Origin: Nostoc linckia z4
Lineage (GTDB): Bacteria > Cyanobacteriota > Cyanobacteriia > Cyanobacteriales > Nostocaceae
NCBI RefSeq assembly: GCF_002608075.1
Contig: NZ_LAHA01000002.1
Span: 279,652 to 343,651, forward strand
Length of the DNA stretch: 64,000 bases
Direction: 5' to 3'
Part shown: positions 28,626-39,085 of the stretch, piece by piece
How the letters are laid out: every line of letters begins with the position of its first letter
Numbering within the stretch: position 1 is the first letter of the stretch
Translations under genes and position numbers: made by a program
The notes under the pieces: generated by a model
Seen by the model: the letters and a program-made list of their open reading frames with translations, nothing else
What the model was told of the DNA's origin: nothing
The model's database searches: none

Positions 28626-31352
28626 ATGAAACCGGAAGAACAGGCAAGGCAAAAAATTGACCAATTACTCACCACCGCAGGATGGGTTATCCAAGACTAT
28701 GAGCAAGTGAACTTGGGTGCGGGGTTGGGAATTGCGGTGCGCGAATATCCCTTGAAATCTGGTTATGCTGATTACTTGCTATTCATCAACCGCAAGGCTG
28801 TTGGAGTTCTTGAAGCGAAACCTGCTGGATTTGCTTTAAGCGGTGTTGAAATCCAATCCGATAAATATTCCTTTAACTTGCCCAAAAGTCTCCCCTGTCA
28901 CCAAAAGCCTTTACCTTTCATCTACGAAAGCACTGGTACAGAAACATTTTTTCGTGACTCCCGCGATCCTGATTATCGCTCAAGGCGGGTGTTTACTTTC
29001 CATAAACCGGAAACGCTACAGGAATGGCTAGGTAAGTCTGACACCCTCAGAGGACTTTTGCAACTGTTACCCACAATTGAAACAGAAGATTTACGAGATT
29101 GTCAGCAAGAAGCGATCGCAGGTTTATTTAATTCTCTCAAAGAAAATCGTCCTAGAGCATTAATTCAAATGGCGACGGGTGTAGGCAAAACCTATACTGC
29201 TGTGAGTTTTATCTACTGGCTGATTAAGTTAGCTGGGGCGAAACGGGTTTTGTTTTTGGTGGATCGGAAGAATTTGGGAGAACAAACCCAGAAGGAGTTT
29301 CAGCAGTATGTCACCCCTGATGATGGGCGCAAGTTCACTGAACTCTATAATGTGCAGTTGTTGACTTCCAATACCATCGATCCAGTTAATAAGGTGTGTA
29401 TCACCACGATTCAGCGTCTTTATTCGATGTTGCGGGGAGAGGCTGAATTTGAGGCAGAAAATGAGGAAGCATCACAGTTCAATGGCGAGGAGGAAAACCA
29501 ACAACCCAAGGATGTAGTTTATAACCCGAAAATTCCCATTGAAACCTTTGATTTCATAATCACCGATGAATGCCACCGCTCGATTTACAATGTGTGGCGG
29601 CAAGTTTTGGAATATTTTGATGCTTTCATTATCGGACTGACGGCAACGCCATCTCTGCAAACCTTTGGCTTTTTCGATCAGAATTTGGTGATGGAGTATT
29701 CCCACGAACGGGCGGTAGCTGATGGAGTGAATGTGGGGTATGAGGTTTATCGCATTCGCACCCAAATTACAGAACAGGGTAGCAATATCCAAGCAGGATT
29801 TTACATTGATAGACGCGATCGCCAAACTCGTGCCATCCGTTGGCAGCAGTTGGATGAAGATTTAAACTATGCGGGGAGGGAGTTGGATCGTTCTGTTGTA
29901 GCGATGGATCAAATTCGCACGGTGATTCGCACCTTTAAACAGCGATTATTTACCGAGATATTCCCTGGTAGAACCGAAGTTCCCAAAACCCTGATTTTTG
30001 CTAAAGATGACTCCCACGCTGAAGATATTGTGCGAATTGTCCGCCAAGAATTTGGTAAGGGGAATGAGTTTTGTAAAAAGATTACCTATCGCACCACTGG
30101 GGAGAAAGCAGAAGATTTAATCGCCAGTTTCCGCAACTCCTATAACCCCCGCATTGCTGTCACCGTCGATATGATTTCCACGGGGACGGATATCAAACCT
30201 TTGGAATGCTTGCTATTTATGCGGGATGTGAAATCGCGGATTTATTTTGAGCAGATGAAAGGACGGGGAACCCGCACAATTAATCCCACAGATTTTCAAG
30301 GAGTGACACCCGATGCTCAAGTGAAGGAACAATTCGTGATTGTGGATGCGGTGGGGGTGTGCGAGTCAGATAAAACTGATTCTCGACCTTTGGAGCGCAA
30401 ACGCAGTTTACCTTTTGATAAATTAGTCCAAGCAGTGGCGTTGGATCAGCGAGATGAAGACACGCTGATGTCCTTGGCGGGACGCTTGGCAAGGTTAGAA
30501 AGGCAACTGAATGCGGATGAACGCACAGAATTAAAAACTGCTGCTGGGGGCAAGTCTATTCCACAGATTACCAGAGAGTTACTCGATGCCCTCGATCCAG
30601 ATACGCAAATTGAACAGGCGATCGCACAGTTTCAAACCCCAACACCCACGGAAACACAACAGCAGCAAGCAGCAGAGGTATTAATCAACCTTGCTTGTCA
30701 ACCCTTTGATAATCCCCAGTTTCGTAACTTGCTCAAAGATATTAAAAGTAAGAACGAGCAGATTATTGATACTATCAGTCAGGATGTGGTGTTAGCTGCG
30801 GGATTTGATACCACTGCTAGGGATAAGGCAATGGGGACTGTGGAGAGTTTTCGGGAGTTTGTAGCAGCGAATAAGGATGAAATTACTGCACTACAAATCC
30901 TTTATAATCAGCCCTACGGACAGCGACGGTTAACCTACGAGCAAATCAAGCAGTTAGCGAATGCCCTAGAACGTCCACCGCGTAACCTGACACCAGAAAA
31001 GTTATGGCAAGCATACACCCAGTTGCAAGCAGATAAAGTCAGGGGTGCAGGGGTGCAAAAGCTGTTGACAGATATCATTTCTCTGGTACGCTTTGCGATG
31101 GGGGAAACGGAGACGTTAGAACCCTACGCGGTGACAGTTGAGGAGAAGTTTCAGCAGTGGTTAGCAGGAAAACAGTTTACCTCACAGCAGGTGGGGTGGT
31201 TGGAAAAAATTAGGGAGCATATTGCCACCAGTGTGAGGATTGAGCCAGAGGATTTACAGGAAATGCCACAGGAAGCGTTTCAGGGTTATCAGTTGTTTGG
31301 AAATGATTTAATGGATATTTTGGATGAGTTGAATGAGGCGTTAGCTGCGTAA
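28626..31352 (+). CDS. hsdR: Type I restriction enzyme, R subunit
   Basis: The 908-residue protein has the HsdR nuclease region at the N terminus (SGYADYLLFINRKAVGVLEAK, a PD-(D/E)xK core). Superfamily 2 translocase motifs follow: Walker A MATGVGKTYTAV, ITDECHRSIYN, GLTATPS and QMKGRGTRTINP. A C-terminal EcoEI-type R domain completes it. It pumps and cuts DNA when the HsdS site is unmethylated. Its stop overlaps the hsdS start by one base (TAATG). As CAST cargo it probably defends the host or the element's niche against phages. Confidence 0.96.
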   Translation: MKPEEQARQKIDQLLTTAGWVIQDYEQVNLGAGLGIAVREYPLKSGYADYLLFINRKAVGVLEAKPAGFALSGVEIQSDKYSFNLPKSLPCHQKPLPFIYESTGTETFFRDSRDPDYRSRRVFTFHKPETLQEWLGKSDTLRGLLQLLPTIETEDLRDCQQEAIAGLFNSLKENRPRALIQMATGVGKTYTAVSFIYWLIKLAGAKRVLFLVDRKNLGEQTQKEFQQYVTPDDGRKFTELYNVQLLTSNTIDPVNKVCITTIQRLYSMLRGEAEFEAENEEASQFNGEEENQQPKDVVYNPKIPIETFDFIITDECHRSIYNVWRQVLEYFDAFIIGLTATPSLQTFGFFDQNLVMEYSHERAVADGVNVGYEVYRIRTQITEQGSNIQAGFYIDRRDRQTRAIRWQQLDEDLNYAGRELDRSVVAMDQIRTVIRTFKQRLFTEIFPGRTEVPKTLIFAKDDSHAEDIVRIVRQEFGKGNEFCKKITYRTTGEKAEDLIASFRNSYNPRIAVTVDMISTGTDIKPLECLLFMRDVKSRIYFEQMKGRGTRTINPTDFQGVTPDAQVKEQFVIVDAVGVCESDKTDSRPLERKRSLPFDKLVQAVALDQRDEDTLMSLAGRLARLERQLNADERTELKTAAGGKSIPQITRELLDALDPDTQIEQAIAQFQTPTPTETQQQQAAEVLINLACQPFDNPQFRNLLKDIKSKNEQIIDTISQDVVLAAGFDTTARDKAMGTVESFREFVAANKDEITALQILYNQPYGQRRLTYEQIKQLANALERPPRNLTPEKLWQAYTQLQADKVRGAGVQKLLTDIISLVRFAMGETETLEPYAVTVEEKFQQWLAGKQFTSQQVGWLEKIREHIATSVRIEPEDLQEMPQEAFQGYQLFGNDLMDILDELNEALAA

Positions 31353-32971
31353 TGGGTGAGGAGTTGTATGAGTTGCCAAAAGGTTGGGTGTGGACAGAAA
31401 TAGAAACTCTTGTAGAAAGTGGAATACAAAATGGAATCTATTTACCTAAATCTGAGTACGGTTCAGGAACTCCTATTTTGAGGATAGATGACTTTCAAGA
31501 TGGTTTTAGCCGTCCTTCTAATCAACTGAATTTAGTTAGAGCCAAACCAGAGGATATTGAAAAATATAGTTTAAATGAGGGTGACTTAGTAATTAATAGA
31601 GTGAATAGTCCTAGCCATCTGGGTAAGTGCTTGCCTGTTAGGTCTAGAAATATTCCAGCTCTATTTGAGTCAAATATGATGAGACTCAGATTATTTCAAG
31701 CGGCTAACGTATTTTTTCTTGCATTCTATTTGCGTTCTCGTTTAGGAAAATCTCGCTTGATCAGTAATGCAAAATGGGCAGTCAATCAAGCTAGTATTAA
31801 TCAAACAGATGTAGGAACTACACCTGTTCCCCTTCCCCCACTTGCTGAACAACATCGCATAGTTGCCAAAATTGAAGAACTATTCACCCAACTTGATGCA
31901 GGGGTAGAGTTACTCAAAAAAGTAAAAGCCAAATTAAAACGCTACCGTCAGGCGGTGTTAAAAGCCGCAGTCGAAGGAAATTTAACTAAAGAATGGCGGG
32001 AAGCCAATCTAGGAGAATTAGAACCCGCCTCAGTGTTACTTGAACGTATTCTCAAACAACGACGGGAGAAGTGGGAAGCCGAACAACTGGTGAAGATGAA
32101 AGCACAGGGGAAAACTCCCAAAGATGATAGTTGGAAGCTGAAATATAAAGAACCAGTTGCACCCGATACTTCGGATTTAGCTAAATTACCTGATGGGTGG
32201 TGCTGGGTTAGGTTAGATACTATAGCAGCATTAAAAGGCGGAATTACAAAAGACAGTAACCGAAAATTTGAGAACTTTAAAATAATTCCTTATTTACGAG
32301 TTGCGAATGTACAGCGTGGATATCTTGATTTAAACGAAATTAAAGAAATTGAAGCTAATGAAACAATTATTACTGAGTTATTGCTCAAAAAAAATGACAT
32401 TTTATTTAATGAGGGTGGAGATAGAGATAAATTAGGAAGAGGTTGGATATGGCAAGAAGAGATTAGTGAATGTATTCATCAAAATCACGTTTTTAGAGGT
32501 CGATTATATAACTCAGACCTATCTGCAAAATTCGTTTCTTGGTGTAGCAATACTTATGGTGCAACATATTTCATGAAGGAGGGTAAGCAAACAACTAATC
32601 TTGCATCTATTAACTTAAGCAAATTGAGTGCTTTTCCTATACCTTTACCGCCTCAAGAAGAACAGGTTCAAATTCAATGTGAAGTTGAACTGTCTTTTTC
32701 AGTAATCGACCAACTCGAAAAAACCATAGATACCAACCTCAAACGCGCTGAAAAACTCCGCCAAACCATCTTAAAACAAGCCTTTGAAGGCAAACTCGTA
32801 CCCCAAGACCCCAACGATGAACCCGCCGAAAAACTGCTAGAACGCATCAAAGCAGAGAAAGCTAACCGCGAAGCTGACAAAAAACCAAAACATCAATCTA
32901 CAATTAAATCCAAGCAACCGCGTAAATCTAAAACTACAGCTACACAATTAGAGTTGAAATTAGATGATTAA
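31352..32971 (+). CDS. hsdS: Type I restriction-modification, S (specificity) subunit
   Basis: The 539-residue protein has two target-recognition domains: residues about 6-165, starting LPKGWVWTEIETL, and about 275-440, starting LPDGWCWVRLDTIAAL. They are separated by conserved helical spacers (PLPPLAEQHRIVAKIEELF ... LKRYRQAVLKAAVEGNLT, and PLPPQEEQVQIQCEVEL ... LRQTILKQAFEGKLV). It sets the DNA sequence recognised by the R and M subunits. A basic, Lys-rich tail follows. The start overlaps the hsdR stop and the end overlaps the next gene by 8 bases, so the genes form one operon. Confidence 0.95.
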   Translation: MGEELYELPKGWVWTEIETLVESGIQNGIYLPKSEYGSGTPILRIDDFQDGFSRPSNQLNLVRAKPEDIEKYSLNEGDLVINRVNSPSHLGKCLPVRSRNIPALFESNMMRLRLFQAANVFFLAFYLRSRLGKSRLISNAKWAVNQASINQTDVGTTPVPLPPLAEQHRIVAKIEELFTQLDAGVELLKKVKAKLKRYRQAVLKAAVEGNLTKEWREANLGELEPASVLLERILKQRREKWEAEQLVKMKAQGKTPKDDSWKLKYKEPVAPDTSDLAKLPDGWCWVRLDTIAALKGGITKDSNRKFENFKIIPYLRVANVQRGYLDLNEIKEIEANETIITELLLKKNDILFNEGGDRDKLGRGWIWQEEISECIHQNHVFRGRLYNSDLSAKFVSWCSNTYGATYFMKEGKQTTNLASINLSKLSAFPIPLPPQEEQVQIQCEVELSFSVIDQLEKTIDTNLKRAEKLRQTILKQAFEGKLVPQDPNDEPAEKLLERIKAEKANREADKKPKHQSTIKSKQPRKSKTTATQLELKLDD

Positions 32972-34229
32972 ACGACTATTCCCCGTCCCCAATCATCTGG
33001 GCGAACAACTCCCAACCCTCACGGAAGACAAAAAGCAACTCCTCCAACAGCAAAGCATCACCCAAGATTCCCCAGGAACAATTCTGCGGGACTTTCAAAC
33101 CATCCTAGAATTTCTCCAACCTGACGGCGTTGAAGTTAGCAGCACGTATCATCAATTCTCTCTCAAATACCTCCAGCAACTCAATTCTCGCTTGAGTTAC
33201 CCCATTGAAACTAACCTCAAGCGTCCCCAACAAAAATCCTACCCCTACATTTACGGGTTATACTTCGTCCTTCGCACCTCTGGACTGTCTCAAGTTATCA
33301 CCCAAGGTAAAAAAAGCAAATTAGTTTTAGACAAACAATTCCTCAAAATTTGGCAAGGCTTCAACCCAACAGAACAATATTTCACACTTTTAGAATCCTG
33401 GTTAATTTGGGGAGAAAGCGAAGTCTTAGGCGAATTTAGAGATCCATACGGACTATTATTTCGCTGCTTGCAATTTTGGCGAGAAATTCCAGATGAAGGC
33501 TTAACCTTTAATAGTTACTCGGAACAAGACAAATTAGCCTATTACCCAGGCTTGCACAGTCTTAGTCTGTTTCATTTATTTGGCTTTCTCGAACTCACCC
33601 CAGGAAAACCCGAACCTGCTAAAGGTTGGCGGATAGCTGCTGTAAAACGCCGTCCTTGGGGAGATGCAATGATAGCTTTAATCTCGGAAATTTATGATGA
33701 AATTGAACCAGACAAAGAAGAGGAGGAAATTACCCTTAACTTCCGCATAGCCTTTGAAAAATTAAAACCATCACTCCAAACCTACTTTCCTGAATGGGAA
33801 CAAACCTTAGTCATTGCCAAAGGAGAGTTTACCGAGGCAATTTATACTTTTAAAGTCAGCCTGTTGGATGCTTGGCGACACATAGCCATTCCTAGCAACT
33901 TCAATCTCGATCAAGTCGCCGCAGCATTGGTTCAAGCATTTGATTTCGACTTTGATCACCTCTACCGATTCATTTACAAAGACCATTTAGGACGTACTTT
34001 TGAATTTTCCCATCCCTTTGTTGATATTCCCCCAAACACCAGCGATTTTCGCTTGGGTGAATTACCACTAAAAACAGGAAATCATCTGCAATTTATCTTT
34101 GATTTATTGGATGAGTGGGAGTTTGATTTACAGCTAGAAAAATTTGAACCTGCTAATCCCAAAATTAAAAAGCCCAAAATTCTTGAGTCTCATGGTGAAG
34201 CACCAACACAGTATGGCGAAGAGGAATAG
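32964..34229 (+). CDS. pRiA4b ORF-3-like protein in the type I R-M operon
   Basis: The 421-residue protein overlaps hsdS by 8 bases. Residues about 290-400 (FKVSLLDAWRHIAIPSNFNLDQ ... HLGRTFEFSHP ... LGELPLKTGNHLQFIFDLLDEWEF) resemble the plasmid pRiA4b ORF-3 domain, a fold of unknown activity often found near mobile and defence genes. The N-terminal 280 residues I do not recognise. Translational coupling to hsdS suggests an accessory role in the R-M system or a second defence module carried with it. No catalytic motif is evident. Confidence 0.8.
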   Translation: MIKRLFPVPNHLGEQLPTLTEDKKQLLQQQSITQDSPGTILRDFQTILEFLQPDGVEVSSTYHQFSLKYLQQLNSRLSYPIETNLKRPQQKSYPYIYGLYFVLRTSGLSQVITQGKKSKLVLDKQFLKIWQGFNPTEQYFTLLESWLIWGESEVLGEFRDPYGLLFRCLQFWREIPDEGLTFNSYSEQDKLAYYPGLHSLSLFHLFGFLELTPGKPEPAKGWRIAAVKRRPWGDAMIALISEIYDEIEPDKEEEEITLNFRIAFEKLKPSLQTYFPEWEQTLVIAKGEFTEAIYTFKVSLLDAWRHIAIPSNFNLDQVAAALVQAFDFDFDHLYRFIYKDHLGRTFEFSHPFVDIPPNTSDFRLGELPLKTGNHLQFIFDLLDEWEFDLQLEKFEPANPKIKKPKILESHGEAPTQYGEEE

Positions 34230-34352
34230 TTTTACTGATGCGATCGCACATTCAAGACGTTTCAGAATTAGTGATGCGATCGCTCTTACTGTATGAGTGT
34301 CAAGGGATGGGTGGTGCGATCGCCGCAACATCGCTTGCATATTGTCTAATCT

Positions 34353-37300
34353 TTATTCTCCATCTTCCACCGCGCCTAATGCTTTAAGTGTGGCTTTTTC
34401 AGCTTCGGTTAAGCCTTTAACACCTGTGATGTTCATGCCAGCATAGGGTTTATTATCAAGTGTTTTTAAGCATTCACTTGATTTAATATCCCACACTTTA
34501 ATTGTTTCATCTCTACTACCACTGATAAGATTTCTACCATCAGGACTAAAAGTAATAGTACTAACCCAACTATTATGTCCTAACAAAGTTTTAATACATT
34601 CCCCAGTACAAGTATCCCAAATAATTATTTGTCCATCATGACCTGCACTAGCTAGTAAATGACCATCTGGGCTAAATGCTATTGAATTTACCGTATGTTT
34701 ACACAAAGTTTTTAAGCACTCGCCATTATGGATATTCCACAGTCTTATTGTTTTATCAAGACTCGCACTTGCAACCACATCACTATCTGGACTAATTGCT
34801 AATGCACTTACCATTGAAGTGTGTCCTTTGATGATATTTAAGCATTCTCCTGTGTGAAAATCCCAGAGTCTTACTGTCTTATCATAACCACCACTAGCTA
34901 TAATCTTGTTATTAGGGCTGATTGCTACCATCCATACCCAGTCGATATGTCCTCGTAGAATTTTTAGTGGTTCTTTTGTTTGAGAATCCCATATCTTGAC
35001 CGTACTATCACCACTTCCACTTACCAGAGTTATACTATCAGAAGCAAAAATGACTGAATTTACTCCTCCAGTATTTTGAGCGTAAAAAGTTTTTGAACAT
35101 TTATAAGTCTTAATATCCCATAACTTGATTGTTCTATCATAACTGCTACTAGCTAAAGTATTACCATCAGGGCTAATTGCTACTGAGTTAACCCTACTTT
35201 GATGACCTTGTAAAGTTTGTAAGCATTTTCCTGTAACAATGTCCCATAGCTTTATAGTTCCATCTTCACTACAACTAGCCAAATTTATACCATTAGGACT
35301 AATAGCTATTGAACGTACCCAACCAGTATAACCTTGCAAAATTTTTAAGCACTTTCCAGTGATAATGTCCCATTGTCTGACAGTTTTATCTTCACTACCA
35401 CTAATTAAATAGTTACCTTGAGGACTAACTGCAATTGAACGTACCCAACCGTTATGTCCTTGTAAAGTTTTAGTGCATTCCCCAGTTTTAAAATCCCATA
35501 TCTTTATTGTTGTATCCTTACTACTACTCACAATAAAATTTTCACTAACGGCAACTGCACGTACTGTGTCAGTATGTCCTTCAAAAGATTTTAAACAATT
35601 TTCCTTAGCAACATCCCATAATTTGATTGTTTTATCTCTACCACCACTTACTATGTTTTTACCGTCTGAAGAAAACACAACTGAGCTTATTGAATCGGTA
35701 TGTCCTTGAAAAATTTTCAGGCATTTTCCAGTCGCAATATCCCATAATTTTAATGTTTTATCTGCGCCACCAGTAACAAGTATTTTTGCATCAGGACTAA
35801 AAGCTACTGTACGTATGTTGCTTATACCATCTAATGTTTTCAAGCATTCCCATGTATGAGTATTCCATAGCTTTATTGTTTTATCTCGACTTCCGCTTGC
35901 TAAGATTTTACCGTCTGGACTAAATGCTACTGAATGTACTCTATCGCTATGTTCTTCCAAGATTGCTATACACACTCCAGTAGTAGTATTCCACAGCTTT
36001 ACCGTATGATCATAGCTGGCACTAGCCAAAATGTGAGCATCAGGACTAAAAACTATCGAGCGTATCCAATTATTATGCCCGTTACATTTTAAAATCGGCT
36101 GATCATTTCCAGTCAACCATATATTAATTTCACAATTACCATCAGCTGCTGCAAATAACTTACCATCAGGACTATATGCAACTGAAAAAACTGCGCCAAA
36201 GACTTTTGGAAAAACTGATTCTGTTAGATTGGCTTTGATTAAATGAGCGTGTCGTAAACTGGTATCAGAAAAATCAGCCCCCTTAATTACTGTATGATTT
36301 AAGTCTCTTTCTTCCAACGCTGTTTTATCAAATTTAACTGCCAGTGTCGCTGCATTTCCGCCGATATAACCTACCTCATTTTCGCTTTTACCTCGCGTGG
36401 CTTCAATTATACTAATCAGAGTTTCATGATTACTCAACATTGGTAAGAGTAAATCTATTACTGCTTTTGTGAGTGGTGCTTTGCCAAAAGTTTCTCTTAA
36501 CTTCTCAAAAGACTCGGTTGTAAATGCTTTAAGTGGCGCAATAATATCATTTGATTGACGCGAAAAATAAGCAGACCACGTATAATCAGCAGGCGCGACA
36601 GTTTTATCTACAAGCGATCGCGCTTGTGCCAATTCTGTAAAATCATTAGCTAACGCCCCTAACTCTGCGGCAAATTTATACGCTACAAAAAACTCCAACA
36701 GCGACCTATGCGCTGGAGTATAATCACCATCAGCATTGCGAACAAGCATCGTCTGCGCCATCATGTCATAATGCCAGTGGTCTAAATCCTTTTCTTCTTG
36801 CACACTAGAACCAAATAAGCGGCGGATACGTTCTGGGAAAAGGCGATAATTCAAGCTCATTTGGTCATTAGACAGCATTTCCCAGGAAAGTTCGCACAGG
36901 AAATACAGTTTATCTGCCAAAGAAGTAAAAGTACGTTCTGCCTTGATATCCCGTTCCATCTTGCGCCGCACTGCATACAGATAAACCCGTGACATATCTA
37001 CAGGTTTACCCGCTTCAATATCTGGCAATGCTTCTAAGATTAAATCGGTCATTACTGGACGACGGGCTAAGTCTAATAATTGCTCATTGCCCATCACTTG
37101 TTCAACTGTCACTGCTTCAGCTTGGTATGAAAGCACCTGCCGAATTTGCTCATCGTTGAATTTATCCAGTTCTAATACCTCAAATTGCGGCGTTTCGCCA
37201 GTCAATTTTTTAGTCGATGCTTGCAATTCTGCATTGAGTAAAGCACGTCCTTCTTTCGCCTCTGGGAAATGCTCAGTCCGACAGGTAAGGATAACTTTAG

Positions 37301-38771
37301 CACCGGGAACTACGACCTTTGCCAGTTCCCAGAAGTTGTTAATCATCTGTTGGCGGTCAACTTTTGCTGCCATTTCGTCAAAGCCATCGAAAATTAGCAG
37401 CAATTTACCCATGCGGTTGAGTTGGTCGAAAACTTCGCTGTTGATGCGGATATTATGTTGGGTAAAAAAGAAACCTGCTAAAACATTCTCTACATTTAAC
37501 GCTTTGGCAAAGTCACGCAAGGTAATTACTAAAGGAAGACGGGGACGTTCAACACCACGTTTTTGAGCATCGCGGTAACGTTGCAGTGCAGTCCAAGCAT
37601 AGTGAAAGACAAACCAAGTTTTACCTGTGCCAAATTCTCCCAGAATGGAAATATGCTCTTTTGCAGGGTCATCAAGCCACAAGTCTATATAGCCATCAAT
37701 CCAGCCGTCTTCTTCCTCGTATCGACTCACCCCAATTCGCTGCTTAGTTACTGGGTCAATTTCTTCTTTTGTACAAGCAAGAGGTACATACTTAGTATCA
37801 ATTTTTCGGCGTTTGATTTCTGCTTCTAACCAGTCAAGATAGGCATTAAAGTCGGCATCTAAGTCAATTAGTTCGTCAAAAGTGAAACAATCAAGATGAC
37901 GATTTGTTTCCTTTTTGACTTCATCCCTTGCAGCGCGTGAAATGCGGCGGGTAGTTACTAACCATCCTTCATCAGTTTTTTGCGCCTCAACTGAGGAACG
38001 CAACGCCATGACATCACTCAGTCCAATTTCTCCTGCAACACCACGTATAAGAATGCGGTCATAACTGCGACGTACTGGAATTTGAATTATCCATTCAAAA
38101 TATTCCTCTGCCCAGATTTCATATTTTTCAAAGTCATAGCCCAAAGTTTCAAACCATCCTCGCATTTGTTGGGCGAGTGCGATCGCTCTACATTGGTTTT
38201 CAGTGACACTTCCTGGTAATGCAGGATAATTCTGTGCTGCTAACCTAGCTATTTCTGTGCGAATTCCTTCCAGCGTCGGTAATCTATCCAGTTGTTCTTG
38301 GATACTCGCAATCCTGCTATGTAAAGAACCGATTTTCTGGCTCATCAACACATCAGCAGGTGTGCGGCTACGTTTCGCCACTTCGATAAATACCGTCGCA
38401 AATTCAGCTACCTCTCGCCTAACATCAAGTTCCAAACTTCTAATATCATCGCCCGATGCATAGGCATCAAGAAAAGCATCAACCTCAGAAAGGAGAATTG
38501 AAGCGTTATTGTGGTCTAATGCTGTGCGAAAAGCTTGTTTAATTGCTTCTTGCCGGAATAATTCCAGCAATGGTTTTGGTTTGCCAACACCGTACTCTAC
38601 TAAGGCGTAAGCGTAAACACCACTAAAATCAGCAGGTGGATGCTCTGGATCGAGGTTAAATTGCTGGAGTAACTTAATTACTGTCTCACTACGCAGAATT
38701 TTTTCTTTAATCAAAGGATTGGCGATGCTAGTAATGGCGTTAAAGACCAGATCCAGATTAATCAAGCTCAT
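34353..38771 (-). CDS. NACHT-type STAND NTPase with 14 WD40 repeats
   Basis: The 1,472-residue protein has a helical N-terminal region (about 1-190) and an approximately 100-residue segment that may be a degenerate Mrr-like nuclease or adaptor domain (IRGVAGEIGLSDVMALRSSVE ... GWLVTTRRIS). The NACHT NTPase has Walker A ILGEFGTGKTWFV near residue 378 and Walker B KLLLIFDGFDEM. A pentapeptide-like strip (GADFSDTSLRHAHLIKANLT) follows, then 14 WD40 repeats from about residue 855, enough for two seven-bladed propellers. Such STAND proteins sense ligands through the repeats and trigger an effector; many bacterial NACHT proteins are antiphage. It lies opposite to, and splits, the type I R-M genes. 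Confidence 0.93.
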   Translation of the reverse strand: MSLINLDLVFNAITSIANPLIKEKILRSETVIKLLQQFNLDPEHPPADFSGVYAYALVEYGVGKPKPLLELFRQEAIKQAFRTALDHNNASILLSEVDAFLDAYASGDDIRSLELDVRREVAEFATVFIEVAKRSRTPADVLMSQKIGSLHSRIASIQEQLDRLPTLEGIRTEIARLAAQNYPALPGSVTENQCRAIALAQQMRGWFETLGYDFEKYEIWAEEYFEWIIQIPVRRSYDRILIRGVAGEIGLSDVMALRSSVEAQKTDEGWLVTTRRISRAARDEVKKETNRHLDCFTFDELIDLDADFNAYLDWLEAEIKRRKIDTKYVPLACTKEEIDPVTKQRIGVSRYEEEDGWIDGYIDLWLDDPAKEHISILGEFGTGKTWFVFHYAWTALQRYRDAQKRGVERPRLPLVITLRDFAKALNVENVLAGFFFTQHNIRINSEVFDQLNRMGKLLLIFDGFDEMAAKVDRQQMINNFWELAKVVVPGAKVILTCRTEHFPEAKEGRALLNAELQASTKKLTGETPQFEVLELDKFNDEQIRQVLSYQAEAVTVEQVMGNEQLLDLARRPVMTDLILEALPDIEAGKPVDMSRVYLYAVRRKMERDIKAERTFTSLADKLYFLCELSWEMLSNDQMSLNYRLFPERIRRLFGSSVQEEKDLDHWHYDMMAQTMLVRNADGDYTPAHRSLLEFFVAYKFAAELGALANDFTELAQARSLVDKTVAPADYTWSAYFSRQSNDIIAPLKAFTTESFEKLRETFGKAPLTKAVIDLLLPMLSNHETLISIIEATRGKSENEVGYIGGNAATLAVKFDKTALEERDLNHTVIKGADFSDTSLRHAHLIKANLTESVFPKVFGAVFSVAYSPDGKLFAAADGNCEINIWLTGNDQPILKCNGHNNWIRSIVFSPDAHILASASYDHTVKLWNTTTGVCIAILEEHSDRVHSVAFSPDGKILASGSRDKTIKLWNTHTWECLKTLDGISNIRTVAFSPDAKILVTGGADKTLKLWDIATGKCLKIFQGHTDSISSVVFSSDGKNIVSGGRDKTIKLWDVAKENCLKSFEGHTDTVRAVAVSENFIVSSSKDTTIKIWDFKTGECTKTLQGHNGWVRSIAVSPQGNYLISGSEDKTVRQWDIITGKCLKILQGYTGWVRSIAISPNGINLASCSEDGTIKLWDIVTGKCLQTLQGHQSRVNSVAISPDGNTLASSSYDRTIKLWDIKTYKCSKTFYAQNTGGVNSVIFASDSITLVSGSGDSTVKIWDSQTKEPLKILRGHIDWVWMVAISPNNKIIASGGYDKTVRLWDFHTGECLNIIKGHTSMVSALAISPDSDVVASASLDKTIRLWNIHNGECLKTLCKHTVNSIAFSPDGHLLASAGHDGQIIIWDTCTGECIKTLLGHNSWVSTITFSPDGRNLISGSRDETIKVWDIKSSECLKTLDNKPYAGMNITGVKGLTEAEKATLKALGAVEDGE

Positions 38772-39085
38772 GATGACACTCCGAAAGCGCAGAGCTATAT
38801 TGCTAACTAAGGATTAATTACTATTAGAAATGATTTATCGCCAAAAAAAGTTTTATTTTATACTTTCTCAAGCATTATCGAAAAAATACACCCAATAACT
38901 GTAATATACTCAAACTTTGGGATTTTTCGCAGCGATGCATTGATTCAGTTATACAAAGAGTGAAGCTGGCATTATAGCTACAAGTGAGCAACATAATCAT
39001 TAATTTGAGCTTGTCTTCGCGGCGATCGCCATCTCAAAAATATATAATTCTTCGTTACTAGTAAAACTCCCTGTAGCATCACTCA
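38772..39085. promoter_or_regulatory. Divergent intergenic region NACHT / hsdM
   Basis: This 314-bp region between the starts of the NACHT-WD40 gene (minus) and hsdM (plus) must carry both promoters. It is AT-rich and contains one HIP1-like site (GGCGATCGCC near 39022). No clear operator or -35/-10 pair can be defended by eye. Confidence 0.45.
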
